Part shown: piece after piece, positions 33,670 through 43,262 of the stretch
Position numbering within the stretch: the first letter of the stretch is position 1
Layout of the letters: every line of letters begins with the position of its first letter
NCBI RefSeq assembly: GCF_900116205.1
Contig: NZ_FOZS01000001.1
Span: 558,001-622,000, forward strand
Source of the DNA: Halostagnicola kamekurae
GTDB taxonomy: Archaea; Halobacteriota; Halobacteria; Halobacteriales; Natrialbaceae
Direction: 5' to 3'
Length of the DNA stretch: 64,000 nucleotides
Program-made: the position numbers and the translations under genes
Notes under the pieces: model-generated
The model's database searches: none
Told to the model about the DNA's origin: nothing
Seen by the model: the letters and a program-made list of their open reading frames with translations, nothing else

Positions 33670-35643
33670 ATGAGTGACGTTTTTGATACATTCATTCGGG
33701 AAAGCCAGGACGACCTTCTCCAGCTCAACAATTCGTTGCTGGCTCTCGAGGACAATCCGAGCGACGCCGAGGCGATCGACGCGGTCTTTCGGGTGAGTCA
33801 CAACCTCAAGGGGAACTTCGGGGCGATGGGGTTCGAAGCGCCGTCGAACCTCGCACACGCGCTCGAGGATTTACTCGACGAGGTGCGAGAGGGAAACATG
33901 GCGGTGACCAACGACCGGATGAACCTGCTGTTCGAAGCGGTGGATTCGCTCGACGAGATGGTCACCCAGATCGACGAGTCGGGGGAGGTGCAACTCGACC
34001 CGAGCGCGACGGTCGCACAGCTCAGAGCGGAGATCGACGGCAGCGACGGCGAGGAAGTTACCACCCCGACGGACGACGGTGACGATTCGGCCGACGACTC
34101 GATCGATATTCCGTTCGAGACCCTCGCCGAGACGGAAGCGGCCAGCGCCGACTCGGTCTTTCACCTCGATCTCTCGATCGGTGACGGCGAATCGAACCTC
34201 GTCGATGCGATGTTCGTTCTCGGGGACATTCGGGACGGGTATACCGTTCACGCGGGAGTACCCGCGATCACCGACATCGAATCCGGCGAGTTCGAAGACG
34301 GGTTCGAACTGTACGTCTCGCCGGACTCGGGTGCGGCTGCCGACGACATTTTCGAGGAGTACGACGGTCACCGGTATCTCGAGTCGGTCGAAGTGACAGA
34401 GGTTACTGATGCGCTGGAAGGCGGGCTCGCGGACGACGAAGGCGAGGAAGACGGCGGATCGTCGGGGGGCGGCGGCGGGTCGGTACTCGACAATCACGAC
34501 ACGGAGATCGAATCGATCCGCGTCGACGTGACGACCATCGACGAACTCTACAACCAGGTCGAGGAGATGGTGACGAGCAGAATCAAGCTTCGAAACACCA
34601 TCGAAGAACTGGGCGTCTCGGAGGTCGAAAAGGAACTCAGCGAACACGACAAGATCACCTCCCGCATTCAGGATACCGTCCTCGAGATGCGGCTGGTTCC
34701 GGTTCGGACGATCGCGGGCCACTTCCCGCGACTCGTCCGGGACATCGCACAGGATCAGGGCAAGGAGATCAACTTCGAGATGACCGGCGTCGACATCGAG
34801 ATGGATCGGTCGATCCTGAACGAGATGCGCGACCCGCTCGTCCACCTCATTCGAAACGCGATCGATCACGGGATCGAAGACCCGGACGTTCGCGAAGCGA
34901 AGGGGAAACCTCGGGAGGGAACCATCGAACTTCGGGGCACACGCGAGCGCGATACGGTAACTCTCGCTATCGAAGACGACGGCGCGGGTCTCGATCCGGA
35001 GCGGATCCGTTCGAAGGCGATCGAGAAGGACGTCATGACCCCCGCAAAAATCCAGTCGCTCGAGCGCTCGGAGGTCTTCGAGTTGATCTTTCACCCCGGC
35101 TTCTCGACGAACGACGAGGTAACGGACATCAGCGGTCGCGGCGTGGGAATGGACGTCGTCAACCGCGTGGTCCAGAGCGTCGACGGCGACATCGACGTCG
35201 AGAGCGAACCCGGTGAGGGAACGTGCGTCACGCTGACCCTGCCGGTGAGCGTGGCGATCGAACGGGTGTTGTTCGTCGAAATCGGTGACGAGGCGTACGG
35301 CATTCCGATCAAGAACGTCGATGACATCTCGGTGATCTCGGATCTGGACGTCCAGTCGATCGACGACTCGAGGATCCTCAGTCACGACTCGAAGACGTAC
35401 CCGATCATCGACCTCGGCGAGTCGCTGTCGGTTCCGAACTCCCAACAGCAAGACGACGACCTGATCGTTCGGGTCAAAGACGACATTCGCAAAGTCGCGT
35501 TGCGGTGTAACGGGATGAACGGACAGGAAGAGGTCGTCATCAAGCCGTTCCACGGCTCGCTCAGTTCCACCGAGGGAATCAGTGGCGCGTCCGTCCTCGG
35601 CGAAGGTGACGTGGTGATGATCCTCGACGTCGAATCGTTGTAG
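33670..35643 (+). CDS. cheA: Chemotaxis histidine kinase CheA
   Basis: CheA is the central kinase of chemotaxis, autophosphorylating on a His and passing phosphate to CheY and CheB. The 657-residue protein has in order: HPt domain (1-105) with phospho-His44 in VSHNLKGNFGAMGF; an acidic linker; a P2-like domain (about 155-255); dimerisation helices (about 285-345); HATPase with N-box HLIRNAIDHGIE, G1 DDGAGLD and G2 GRGVGMDVV; and a CheW-like regulatory domain to the end. A Gly-rich linker (SSGGGGGS) joins P2 to the dimer domain. It is divergent from the parA-like/cheW/cheB operon. Confidence 0.96.
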   Translation: MSDVFDTFIRESQDDLLQLNNSLLALEDNPSDAEAIDAVFRVSHNLKGNFGAMGFEAPSNLAHALEDLLDEVREGNMAVTNDRMNLLFEAVDSLDEMVTQIDESGEVQLDPSATVAQLRAEIDGSDGEEVTTPTDDGDDSADDSIDIPFETLAETEAASADSVFHLDLSIGDGESNLVDAMFVLGDIRDGYTVHAGVPAITDIESGEFEDGFELYVSPDSGAAADDIFEEYDGHRYLESVEVTEVTDALEGGLADDEGEEDGGSSGGGGGSVLDNHDTEIESIRVDVTTIDELYNQVEEMVTSRIKLRNTIEELGVSEVEKELSEHDKITSRIQDTVLEMRLVPVRTIAGHFPRLVRDIAQDQGKEINFEMTGVDIEMDRSILNEMRDPLVHLIRNAIDHGIEDPDVREAKGKPREGTIELRGTRERDTVTLAIEDDGAGLDPERIRSKAIEKDVMTPAKIQSLERSEVFELIFHPGFSTNDEVTDISGRGVGMDVVNRVVQSVDGDIDVESEPGEGTCVTLTLPVSVAIERVLFVEIGDEAYGIPIKNVDDISVISDLDVQSIDDSRILSHDSKTYPIIDLGESLSVPNSQQQDDDLIVRVKDDIRKVALRCNGMNGQEEVVIKPFHGSLSSTEGISGASVLGEGDVVMILDVESL

Positions 35644-35749
35644 CCGATTCGTCACGGGAGCAATACTATCGAGCGACTCGGTTTTTCGGAATTCCAGTGC
35701 AATTCTCGGGACCATGTGCGACCGAGCACGGCGCTCGAGCGCGCTGTGG

Positions 35750-35766
35750 GCCAGTAAACCTAAACC
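35750..35766 (+). promoter_or_regulatory. Promoter motif of the first globin transducer
   Basis: GCCAGTAAACCTAAACC lies 34 nt before the ATG at 35801 and matches the cheA promoter sequence at 15 of 17 positions. The two genes are probably transcribed by the same basal or regulatory factor. Confidence 0.6.
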
Positions 35767-35800
35767 CCGATAGCGAGGAAGTATACCAATTACTACCCAC

Positions 35801-37258
35801 ATGAACGAGGATCCATATCGAACGGACGGCGGGGCTGTGGCCGAGGTGGACCAACTCGGTATCGACGGCCAATCGCTGGCGTGGCGAAAGGAGTTCACGC
35901 GATTCGACGACGAGGATCGAAAACGGCTCGAGGAGATTTCGTCGGTTATCCGATCGGAGGCGGATCGAATCTCCGAAACGATCGCTGATCACTCGATCGC
36001 GATGGGGACCGTCGACTCGGCCGGTGCCGAGCGAATTCGACAGCAAATAAACGGCCACGTGGACGAGATGGCGTCCGGATCGTACGGCAAGCAGTATTAC
36101 GAGAAGCGGGCGAAGGCCGGCGAGCGCTACGAGCAGATGGGAGTCGAACCGAGCATCGTCATCGGGGCCTACACGGTACACACCGAGGCACTGGTCGAGG
36201 GTATCGCGGCCGATATGCTCGAGGAGATCGGCGTCGCGAACGCGGATCCCGAGACCGACGTTGCTGCTGGTACTGTCCAAGATGGTGTCGAGACGATGGT
36301 CGAGCGGATCGTGTCGACGGTCAAGTTACTGAACCTCGATCAGCAGGTCGCGGTCGATCAGTACGTCAAGTCCTACGCCAACCTCGAGGAAGACCTCGAG
36401 CGTCGGGAATCGATCGCCGAGCGAACCCAAGAGATGGTCGCGGAACTCCGCGAGGCGACCGAAGACGTCCAGCAGGCCTCGAACGAGATCGACTCGATGA
36501 CTTCGAGCCAATCCGAATCGATCTCGACCGTGACCAGCGAAGTGTCGACGGTCTCCGCGACCGTCGAAGAAGTCGCCTCGAACGCACAGGAGGTCAGTTC
36601 GACCAGCGACGAGAGCGCCGAGTTCGTCGAGGACTCGCTCGAGAACGGCGAGCAGGCCATCGAGAGCATGGAAAGCGTCGAGCAGGCGACCGAGCAGGTC
36701 TCCGAAGACGTCGAGGCCCTGCGAGAGGGCGTTCAGGAGATCGACGAGGTGGTCGAAGTCATCAACGACATCGCCGACCAGACGAATCTGCTCGCGGTCA
36801 ACGCTTCGATCGAGGCCGCAGACAGCGGCCAGACCGGCGACCGGTTCGCGGTGGTCGCGGACGAGGTGAAGTCGTTGGCCGAAAACTCCAAAACGGAAGC
36901 GAAAAACATCGAACGCACGGTCACGCAGATTCAGGAGGACACCGAACACACCGCGACGAGCCTCGAGACGGCGATCGAGGAACTGGACGAGAGCGTTCAG
37001 ATGGTTCAGGAGACGGTCGACAACCTCTCGCGTATCGAGGACCTGGTCAGCGATACCTCCGAGGGAATCAATCAGGTCGCGGAGGCGACCGACGATCAGG
37101 CCGCCAGCATCGAGGAAGTCGCGAGTATGACAGAAGAGGCGAAACGTCAGACTGAAGAGGTATCTGACAAGTCCGAAGAAATCGCCGCCATTGCGGACGA
37201 ACAGTTCGAGCTCATGGACGACCTCGAGACGGAAGCGAATCGGCTGACTGAGGAGTAA
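35801..37258 (+). CDS. Globin-coupled-sensor-like transducer lacking haem ligands
   Basis: This 485-residue soluble methyl-accepting transducer has an N-terminal protoglobin-like domain (about 20-180) and a C-terminal MCP signalling domain (about 215-485) whose hairpin tip reads [20 protein letters not shown]. The globin region aligns with that of the next gene ([19 protein letters not shown]), but where the proximal haem His should be it has Tyr (KRAKAGERYEQMGV, Tyr110), and the distal Tyr position is Ala (near residue 62). It may sense something other than haem-bound oxygen, or act as a partner of its paralogue. It has no membrane segments. Confidence 0.9.
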   Translation: MNEDPYRTDGGAVAEVDQLGIDGQSLAWRKEFTRFDDEDRKRLEEISSVIRSEADRISETIADHSIAMGTVDSAGAERIRQQINGHVDEMASGSYGKQYYEKRAKAGERYEQMGVEPSIVIGAYTVHTEALVEGIAADMLEEIGVANADPETDVAAGTVQDGVETMVERIVSTVKLLNLDQQVAVDQYVKSYANLEEDLERRESIAERTQEMVAELREATEDVQQASNEIDSMTSSQSESISTVTSEVSTVSATVEEVASNAQEVSSTSDESAEFVEDSLENGEQAIESMESVEQATEQVSEDVEALREGVQEIDEVVEVINDIADQTNLLAVNASIEAADSGQTGDRFAVVADEVKSLAENSKTEAKNIERTVTQIQEDTEHTATSLETAIEELDESVQMVQETVDNLSRIEDLVSDTSEGINQVAEATDDQAASIEEVASMTEEAKRQTEEVSDKSEEIAAIADEQFELMDDLETEANRLTEE

Positions 37259-37344
37259 TAAACCGAATCTGTTCGTGTTGATGCTCCCCGTGTAGAGCCA
37301 TCGGTCTCGTCCCCAAAACTTCGGTCGGCTGGAATAACAAGTGG

Positions 37345-37352
37345 ATTTATAT
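37345..37352 (+). promoter_or_regulatory. TATA box of the second globin transducer
   Basis: ATTTATAT is centred about 34 nt before the ATG at 37382. It differs from the motif shared by cheA and the first transducer, so the tandem genes seem to have separate promoters. Confidence 0.55.
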
Positions 37353-37381
37353 ACTCAAAAGAGAATTGAAAAATCGTTATT

Positions 37382-39037
37382 ATGACCGGCGATGGGAGCG
37401 AGTACAAGATCTCTGATGAGGATCGGCGAAGCGTCATCGGGTCGCAGTTGACCGACGAACTCGGCATCGACGCGGCGCAGATCGAGTGGCGAAAGGAATT
37501 CACGCGGTTCGACGGGGAAGACGTGCGTCGCCTCGAGTCGATGTCGGAGCTGTTAGATTCAATCGCGGACGATCTCGTCGACGATTTCTACGCGGAGATG
37601 CAGTCTCACGAGGAGACGATCGAGATACTGAACGCCTCGAGCAAGCGGGTCGAGGCGCTCAAACGCACCCAGGCGGAGTACCTCAGGGACCTGGGTCGCG
37701 GCGAGTACGGGCAGGATTACTTCGATCGGCGCGCGAAGATCGGGAAGCTACACGACATGCTGGATCTCGGCCCGGAGATCTATCTGGGTGCCTATTCGAT
37801 CTACTACGAAGGGATTCTCGAGGCGGTCGCCAGCGAAGCGAAAGATCGACCGGCTCTCGCCGGCGAGCCGAACGAAACCGAATCGACAGCGCCGATGGAG
37901 ACGTCTGCGAGTTCGAGTACGGGTACGTCGGATGTGGATGCGACGGGTGCGGACGCGTCGGGTGCGGATACCGCGCCGAATTCGAGCGCGGCGGCGACGA
38001 AAGCTCGAGACGAGGCGCTTCTCACCGCGAGCGAGGCGCAGGCGGCCGTCGACGAGGCCGTCGACGAGGTCGTCGAGCGCACGCTCTCGGCGCTCAAACT
38101 CATCAACCTCGACCAGCAGGTCGTGATGGACACGTACATCCACTCCTACGCAGACATCGAGGCGGAACTCGAGCGACGGGAGCGTGTGTCCGAAAGCGTC
38201 GAAGCGAGCGTCTCGGAACTGCGCGAGTCCGCCGACGACGTCGTCGAGCGGTCGAACGAGGTCGGCCAACTCGCCGACGAGCAAGTCGAGTCGATGTCTC
38301 AGGTGTCCGGCGAGATCTCGAGCCTCTCGGCGACGGTCGAGGAAATCGCCTCGAACGCAGAGGAGGTCAGCTCGACGAGCGAGAACGCCAGAGACATCGC
38401 GGACAACGCCTCCGACACGGCCGAAGATGCCCTCGAGAAGATGGAAAGTCTCGAAGAAGCCGCCAGCGAGGTCTCGGAGGACGTCGAGAACCTCCGCGAG
38501 CGAGTCGAGAAGATCGACGAGATCGTCAAAGTGATCAACACGATCGCCGATCAGACGAACCTGCTGGCGATCAACGCCTCGATCGAGGCGGCGACCGCGG
38601 GCGAGGCAGGCGACAGCTTCGCCGTCGTCGCAGACGAGGTCAAAGCCCTCGCCGAGGAATCTCAGGAGGAGGCGACGAACATCGAGCAGATGGTCGAACA
38701 GATTCAACGCGAGACCGAGAGCACCGTCGAGAGCATGAATCGGGCGGGAGCCGAGACCGACGACGCGGTCGACCTCGTCGAGGACGCCGTCGAGGATCTC
38801 AACCGAATCGAAACCTCCGTTCAGGAGGCGACGACCGGCATTCAGGAGGTCGCCGACGCGACGGACGATCAGGCCGCAAGCACCGAAGAGGTCGCCAGTA
38901 TGACCGACTCCTCGATGGGGAAAGCCGAGGAGATAGCCGAGGCCAGCAACGAGATCGCCGAGGCCAACGAGTATCAGGCCGAACTCGCCAAGGAAATCGA
39001 GTCCGAGGTCCACGAGCTACGGGATCACGACGACTAA
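37382..39037 (+). CDS. hemAT: HemAT-type globin-coupled aerotaxis transducer
   Basis: This 551-residue soluble transducer is like HemAT, the haem-based oxygen sensor that drives aerotaxis in Halobacterium and Bacillus. The globin domain (about 30-155) keeps the proximal His124 in [18 protein letters not shown] and the distal Tyr70 in [11 protein letters not shown]. An Ala/Ser/Asp-rich disordered insert (about 160-215) links it to the MCP helices, whose tip reads [20 protein letters not shown]. Glu-rich repeats near [10 protein letters not shown] mark likely methylation regions. It follows its paralogue by 123 bp and probably signals to the CheA encoded just upstream. Confidence 0.93.
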   Translation: MTGDGSEYKISDEDRRSVIGSQLTDELGIDAAQIEWRKEFTRFDGEDVRRLESMSELLDSIADDLVDDFYAEMQSHEETIEILNASSKRVEALKRTQAEYLRDLGRGEYGQDYFDRRAKIGKLHDMLDLGPEIYLGAYSIYYEGILEAVASEAKDRPALAGEPNETESTAPMETSASSSTGTSDVDATGADASGADTAPNSSAAATKARDEALLTASEAQAAVDEAVDEVVERTLSALKLINLDQQVVMDTYIHSYADIEAELERRERVSESVEASVSELRESADDVVERSNEVGQLADEQVESMSQVSGEISSLSATVEEIASNAEEVSSTSENARDIADNASDTAEDALEKMESLEEAASEVSEDVENLRERVEKIDEIVKVINTIADQTNLLAINASIEAATAGEAGDSFAVVADEVKALAEESQEEATNIEQMVEQIQRETESTVESMNRAGAETDDAVDLVEDAVEDLNRIETSVQEATTGIQEVADATDDQAASTEEVASMTDSSMGKAEEIAEASNEIAEANEYQAELAKEIESEVHELRDHDD

Positions 39038-39097
39038 CGCTCGTTATCGGAGCTATCGACAGCTCCTGTTTGATCTCCTCGGGCACGTTCCGCGTCG

Positions 39098-40687
39098 CTA
39101 CTCGCGTTTTTCGCCGGTCGTGATGTCCGCGGAGAGTCCCTGTGCCATCTCGATCTCTCTCGAGTTGTTCACCGTCCAGGCGGTGCGTTCCGTGACCGCC
39201 TCGATGGCTTCGCGCGCGCTCGGATAACCGTTGCCGGACTTCTTGACGCCGCCGAACGGAAGCTGGATCTCCGCGCCGATACACGGTAGGTTCGCGTACG
39301 CGAGTCCGAGTTCCGCGTGGTCGCGGAACCGGTTGATCTGTCGGTAGTCTTCTGAGATGATCGCGCCCGCGAGGCCGTAGGGGGTGTCGTTGTGAATCTC
39401 GAGTGCCCGGTCGATGTCGCCGTCATACTCGATGAGCGCGACGTGGGGACCGAAACACTCCTCGTTCAGCGAGCGAAGATCGGGGTCGTACGCCATTTCG
39501 TAGACGAACGGCCCGACCCAGTAGCCGTTCGCGTAGCTGTCGCTTCCCTCGCCATCGGCGGCGGTGGCCGCCCCGTTTTCGTGTCCCTCGGGAATCTCCT
39601 CGTCCCCGAGTTCGAACCGGTCGACGAGCACCTCGGCTCCTTCCTTTCGGGCCAGTTCGTTGTGTCTCGCGATCTTCTCGACGTGGTCGGGCTCGATCAC
39701 CGGCCCCATGAACGTCTCTTCCTCGAGCGGGTCGCCCACCGAGATGCGCTCGGCGACATCGACGAACCGGTCTTTGAACTCCTCGTAGACGTCGGTGTGG
39801 ACGATCAGGCGCTCGCTCGAGACGCAGCGCTGGCCGGTCGTCTTGAAACTTGACATGACCGCGGCGTGGACGGCGATGTCGAGATCGGCTTCCTCGGTGA
39901 CAACGATGCCGTTCTTGCCGCCCATCTCGCAGGCCGCGAGTTTGCCGGGTTCGCCGCCGACCTTGCTGGCGATCTCCTGACCGACTTCCGCCGAACCCGT
40001 AAAGAGGACCGTGTCGACGCGCTCGTCGTCGGTGATGGCCGCGCCGGCGTCGCCGAAGCCCTGGACCATGTTGAAGACGCCGTCTGGAACGCCCGCGTCC
40101 TCGAACATCTCGGCGATGATCTGGCCGCACCACGGCGTCTGTTCGGCGGGCTTCCAGACGACGGTATTGCCCTCGACCAGCGCGATGGCCATGTGCCAAA
40201 AGGGAATTGCGACGGGGAAGTTCCAGGGGGTGATACAGCCGACGACGCCGCGCGGTTTCCGGCGCATGTACGCGTCTTTCGAGGCGATTTCGCTCGGGAC
40301 CACGTCGCCGTGGGGATGGCGGGCGTTGCCCGCGGCCCACTCGACCATGTGATAAGCTTCGACGACGTCTGCCCGCCCCTCGGAGATCTCCTTGCCGCAC
40401 TCTTTCGTGACGATCTCGCCCAGTTCGTCCGTCCGCTCGCGTAGTTCGTGATAAATGTCCCAGAGGTGTTCCGCGCGATCGATGTAAGAGAGCGCTCGCC
40501 ACTCGTCGGCGGCCTCGGCGGCGGCCTCGAGCGCCCGGTCGACGTCCGACTCGGTTCCGCGTTCGAACGTCGCGAGCGCCTCGCCGGTCGCCGGGTTCGT
40601 GCTGTCGAACGTCTCCGTTCCGTCGCCGGCGGTCCACTCGCCCGCGACGTAGTGTCCGTACGGGTCTTCGGTCGATTGGCGTTCCAT
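39098..40687 (-). CDS. Aldehyde dehydrogenase, probable P5C dehydrogenase
   Basis: The 529-residue NAD(P)-dependent aldehyde dehydrogenase has the cofactor motif VVGCITPWNFPVAIPFWHMA near 150, FTGSAEVGQEIA near 227, the catalytic Glu in ACEMGGKNGIVV near 250, and catalytic Cys in TTGQRCVSSER near 286. It is divergent from proline dehydrogenase, 283 bp apart, so it most likely oxidises pyrroline-5-carboxylate/glutamate semialdehyde to glutamate in proline catabolism. That role is inferred from context. An acidic insert near 375-390 (EGHENGAATAADGEGS) is typical haloarchaeal decoration. Confidence 0.93.
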   Translation of the reverse strand: MERQSTEDPYGHYVAGEWTAGDGTETFDSTNPATGEALATFERGTESDVDRALEAAAEAADEWRALSYIDRAEHLWDIYHELRERTDELGEIVTKECGKEISEGRADVVEAYHMVEWAAGNARHPHGDVVPSEIASKDAYMRRKPRGVVGCITPWNFPVAIPFWHMAIALVEGNTVVWKPAEQTPWCGQIIAEMFEDAGVPDGVFNMVQGFGDAGAAITDDERVDTVLFTGSAEVGQEIASKVGGEPGKLAACEMGGKNGIVVTEEADLDIAVHAAVMSSFKTTGQRCVSSERLIVHTDVYEEFKDRFVDVAERISVGDPLEEETFMGPVIEPDHVEKIARHNELARKEGAEVLVDRFELGDEEIPEGHENGAATAADGEGSDSYANGYWVGPFVYEMAYDPDLRSLNEECFGPHVALIEYDGDIDRALEIHNDTPYGLAGAIISEDYRQINRFRDHAELGLAYANLPCIGAEIQLPFGGVKKSGNGYPSAREAIEAVTERTAWTVNNSREIEMAQGLSADITTGEKRE

Positions 40688-40776
40688 ACGCTTCCTTCAC
40701 CCTCGAGAGAATTGTAGCTACCCCTCACGAAGGAGGGTGACGATGTAAAATGAATAGCGTTCGAATCGCATATAAT

Positions 40777-40911
40777 ATGGATGGCGGAGAATACGGCATA
40801 TCAATGGCGGAATCAGTCGATCGACTCCCAGACGTGTTGGCCTCGTCCACCGAGCGGTTACTCGGACGCATCGAAGACGCCGACGTTCGAGCGCTCTTCG
40901 GTACCCGCTAG
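40777..40911 (+). CDS. Candidate small protein upstream of proline dehydrogenase
   Basis: An ATG at 40777 opens a 44-residue frame; an in-frame ATG at 40804 gives 35 residues (MAESVDRLPDVLASSTERLL, then GRIEDADVRALFGTR). A TATA-like CATATAAT (40769-40776) is about 30 nt before the second ATG, which would make that a leaderless start. The sequence looks like a short amphipathic haloarchaeal protein. It ends 59 bp before proline dehydrogenase and may be co-transcribed. Not recognised. Confidence 0.4.
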   Translation: MDGGEYGISMAESVDRLPDVLASSTERLLGRIEDADVRALFGTR

Positions 40912-40970
40912 CACTCGAGAGCGAATATCGGTGTAGCGCTTAAGCACTCTCGGCCGAAACATCATGTGGG

Positions 40971-41909
40971 ATGATACCACCGATCGCTAACCGGTTCGTC
41001 GCCGGAACGTCGCCAGCGACGGCGCTCGAGCACGTCCAGACGCTCGATGACGAGGGGGTCGGGGCGATCCTCAACTTGCTCGGCGAACACCACACGGATC
41101 CGGACGCGGTTGCCGCGGACGTCGACGCCTACCGATCGCTCGTCGACTCCATCGCGCGGACGGCGTTCGACGCCTGCATCTCGGTCAAGCCTTCGCAGAT
41201 CGGCCTCGATATCGGCCCCGAGGAGTTCGAGTCGAACCTCGAGCGGATCGTCTCGCACGCCGCCGACCGCGGCGTCTTCGTCTGGGTCGACATGGAAGAT
41301 CACACGACGACCGACGCGACGCTCGAGGCGTACGAACTGCTGGCTCGAGAGTACGCGGACCGAAGTGCTCGAGCGACGGAACCGGCTACTGGCGAGTCGA
41401 CGGAGGCGGCGACGAACGGGTCGGGTGAAGCGGTGGACGAGGGCCGAGCGGCCGTCGATGGGGTCCTCGGGCTCTGTCTGCAGGCGAACCTGAAACGCAC
41501 GCGCGAGGACTTAGAGCGGTTGGCCGACGTTCCGGGCAAAGTTCGACTCGTCAAAGGGGCCTACGACGAGCCGAAATCCATCGCCTACAAGGAGAAAGAT
41601 CGGGTCGACGAGGCCTACCGAACGCTGCTCGAGGACGCGTTTGAAAATCGGGACGGCGGAATCGCGGTCGGGAGCCACGACCCGGAGATGATCGCCTACG
41701 CGAAGCAGTTACACGAGGAGCACGGAACGCCCTACGAGGTCCAGATGCTGATGGGCGTTCGGGCGGACGCCCAACGCGAACTGGCGGCCGACGGCGTCAG
41801 CGTCTACCAGTACGTTCCCTACGGCTCGCGCTGGCTGTCGTACTTCTACAGGCGCGTCCGCGAACGCAAGGAGAACCTGCTGTTTGCGGTTCGCGCGATC
41901 ATTTCGTGA
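40971..41909 (+). CDS. putA: Proline dehydrogenase
   Basis: This 312-residue FAD enzyme oxidises proline to pyrroline-5-carboxylate. The barrel starts near SVKPSQIGLDIG (about 65-75); other family residues are VDMEDHTTTDATLEAYE, LQANLKRTREDLERL, VRLVKGAYDEPKSIAY with the FAD-contacting residues, and YEVQMLMGVR followed by YVPYGSRWLSYFYRRVRER, the substrate-binding Arg pair. An acidic Thr/Glu-rich insert lies about 132-158. It is encoded opposite the aldehyde dehydrogenase that probably does the next step. A repeat array begins at its very 3' end. Confidence 0.94.
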   Translation: MIPPIANRFVAGTSPATALEHVQTLDDEGVGAILNLLGEHHTDPDAVAADVDAYRSLVDSIARTAFDACISVKPSQIGLDIGPEEFESNLERIVSHAADRGVFVWVDMEDHTTTDATLEAYELLAREYADRSARATEPATGESTEAATNGSGEAVDEGRAAVDGVLGLCLQANLKRTREDLERLADVPGKVRLVKGAYDEPKSIAYKEKDRVDEAYRTLLEDAFENRDGGIAVGSHDPEMIAYAKQLHEEHGTPYEVQMLMGVRADAQRELAADGVSVYQYVPYGSRWLSYFYRRVRERKENLLFAVRAIIS

Positions 41910-42022
41910 GCGGCAGGCGGCAGTCCCGTTCGCGGTGATCATCTCGTGGGCGGCGGACTCGTCCGCGGTATTCATCTCGTGGGCGCCAGTCCCGTCCGTG
42001 GCGATCATCTCGCGAGGACCGT
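41896..42022. repeat. Imperfect tandem repeat between proline dehydrogenase and rtcA
   Basis: The segment GATCATtTCGTGaGCGGC at the stop codon of proline dehydrogenase recurs as GATCATCTCGTGGGCGGC (41937), aTTCATCTCGTGGGCGCC (41970) and GATCATCTCGcGaGGAC (42003). The two middle units are 33 bp, the first is 40 bp and the last is partial. The array seems to have grown from the 3' end of the gene. Confidence 0.6.
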
Positions 42023-42098
42023 CGGAACGGTCGCCCGTCGCGACCGGCGTTCGACCGCGAACGATAGAACAATCCACCTGGCCTGCGCACGGGACGCT

Positions 42099-43148
42099 AT
42101 GCGCGAACTCGACGGCGCGGACGCCGGCGGCCAGTTCGTCCGAACGGCGCTCTCGCTTTCGGGTCTCGAGAACGAACCGATCCGGATCGAGAACGTCCGC
42201 GGCGATCGCTCGACGCCGGGGCTGCGACCCCAGCACCTCGCGGTGCTCGAGACGATGGAAGCGATTTGCGACGCCGAGGTTTCGGGTGCCGCGGTCGGCT
42301 CGGAAACGATCGAGTTCGACCCCGGTACCGACGCCGGTGTGGAGAAAGCGACCGTCCCGGGCGGTAGCTACGCTGTCGATATCGGTACCGCGGGCAGCGT
42401 CACGCTCCTGTTCGACGCCGTCTTGCCGCTCGCGAGCGCGCTCGAGGAGCCCCTCTCGCTCACCGTCACCGGCGGGACCGACGTCGCCTGGTCGCCACCG
42501 ATCGAGTACGCGACGCAGGTCAAATACCCGATCCTGCGGCGCTTCGGACTCGAGGTGTGCTGTGAGGTCGATCGCCGTGGGTTCTACCCGGACGGCGGCG
42601 GCCGGGCGACGCTCCATCTGGCCCCGTCGGATCTCGAGCCGATCGATCTCGAAACCCGAGGGCCGGTCGACGGCGTGCGAGCGTACTCGACCGAGTCGGC
42701 GTCGCTGGCGGACAGCGACGTGGCCCACAGACAGGCGGGGGGAGCGCTCGAGCGGCTTTCGATGCGCGACGACGATACTGGCGGGATCGATGTTCGGACC
42801 CGACGGCTGACGACCGCCTCGAGCGACTGTCCCGGGTCGGCGATCGTGCTCCGACTGGAACACGCCGGCGGGCTGGCGGGATTCGGTTCGCTCGGCGAGC
42901 GGGGGAAACCGGCCGAACGCGTCGGCGAGGATGCGGCGGACGCGGCGAATCGATTTCTCGAGTCCGACGCGGCGGTCGACCGGCACCTCGGCGATCAACT
43001 GCTGGTCTTTCTCGCGCTCGCCGGCGGCGCGGTTCGGCTGCCGGCCGTCACCAACCACGTCGAGACCAGTCTCGGGCTGCTCGAGCGGTTCGGCTACGAA
43101 TTCGACCGCGAACGGACGAGCGGTTCCGTTCTCGTTCGACGAGCGTAG
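42099..43148 (+). CDS. rtcA: RNA 3'-terminal phosphate cyclase
   Basis: RtcA converts an RNA 3'-phosphate to a 2',3'-cyclic phosphate with ATP. The 349-residue protein has DGADAGGQFVRTALSLSGL at the N-terminus, ENVRGDRSTPGLRPQHLAVL near 30-50, the family signature VDRRGFYPDGGGRATL near 155-170, and the catalytic His in PAVTNHVETSLGLLERF near 325. The frame is open 51 codons upstream, but that runs through the repeat array; the ATG at 42099 gives the normal N-terminus. It shares the strand with proline dehydrogenase. Confidence 0.93.
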   Translation: MRELDGADAGGQFVRTALSLSGLENEPIRIENVRGDRSTPGLRPQHLAVLETMEAICDAEVSGAAVGSETIEFDPGTDAGVEKATVPGGSYAVDIGTAGSVTLLFDAVLPLASALEEPLSLTVTGGTDVAWSPPIEYATQVKYPILRRFGLEVCCEVDRRGFYPDGGGRATLHLAPSDLEPIDLETRGPVDGVRAYSTESASLADSDVAHRQAGGALERLSMRDDDTGGIDVRTRRLTTASSDCPGSAIVLRLEHAGGLAGFGSLGERGKPAERVGEDAADAANRFLESDAAVDRHLGDQLLVFLALAGGAVRLPAVTNHVETSLGLLERFGYEFDRERTSGSVLVRRA

Positions 43149-43262
43149 GGAACCCGTTTCCCGCGAGCGCTCGAGAGATCAGTATCCCTTTTATTGCGCC
43201 GGCCGTTTTGCCGGCCATGACCGAGTTACGGCAGACGGCGAGCCCCCGTGGCGGTGAAACTC

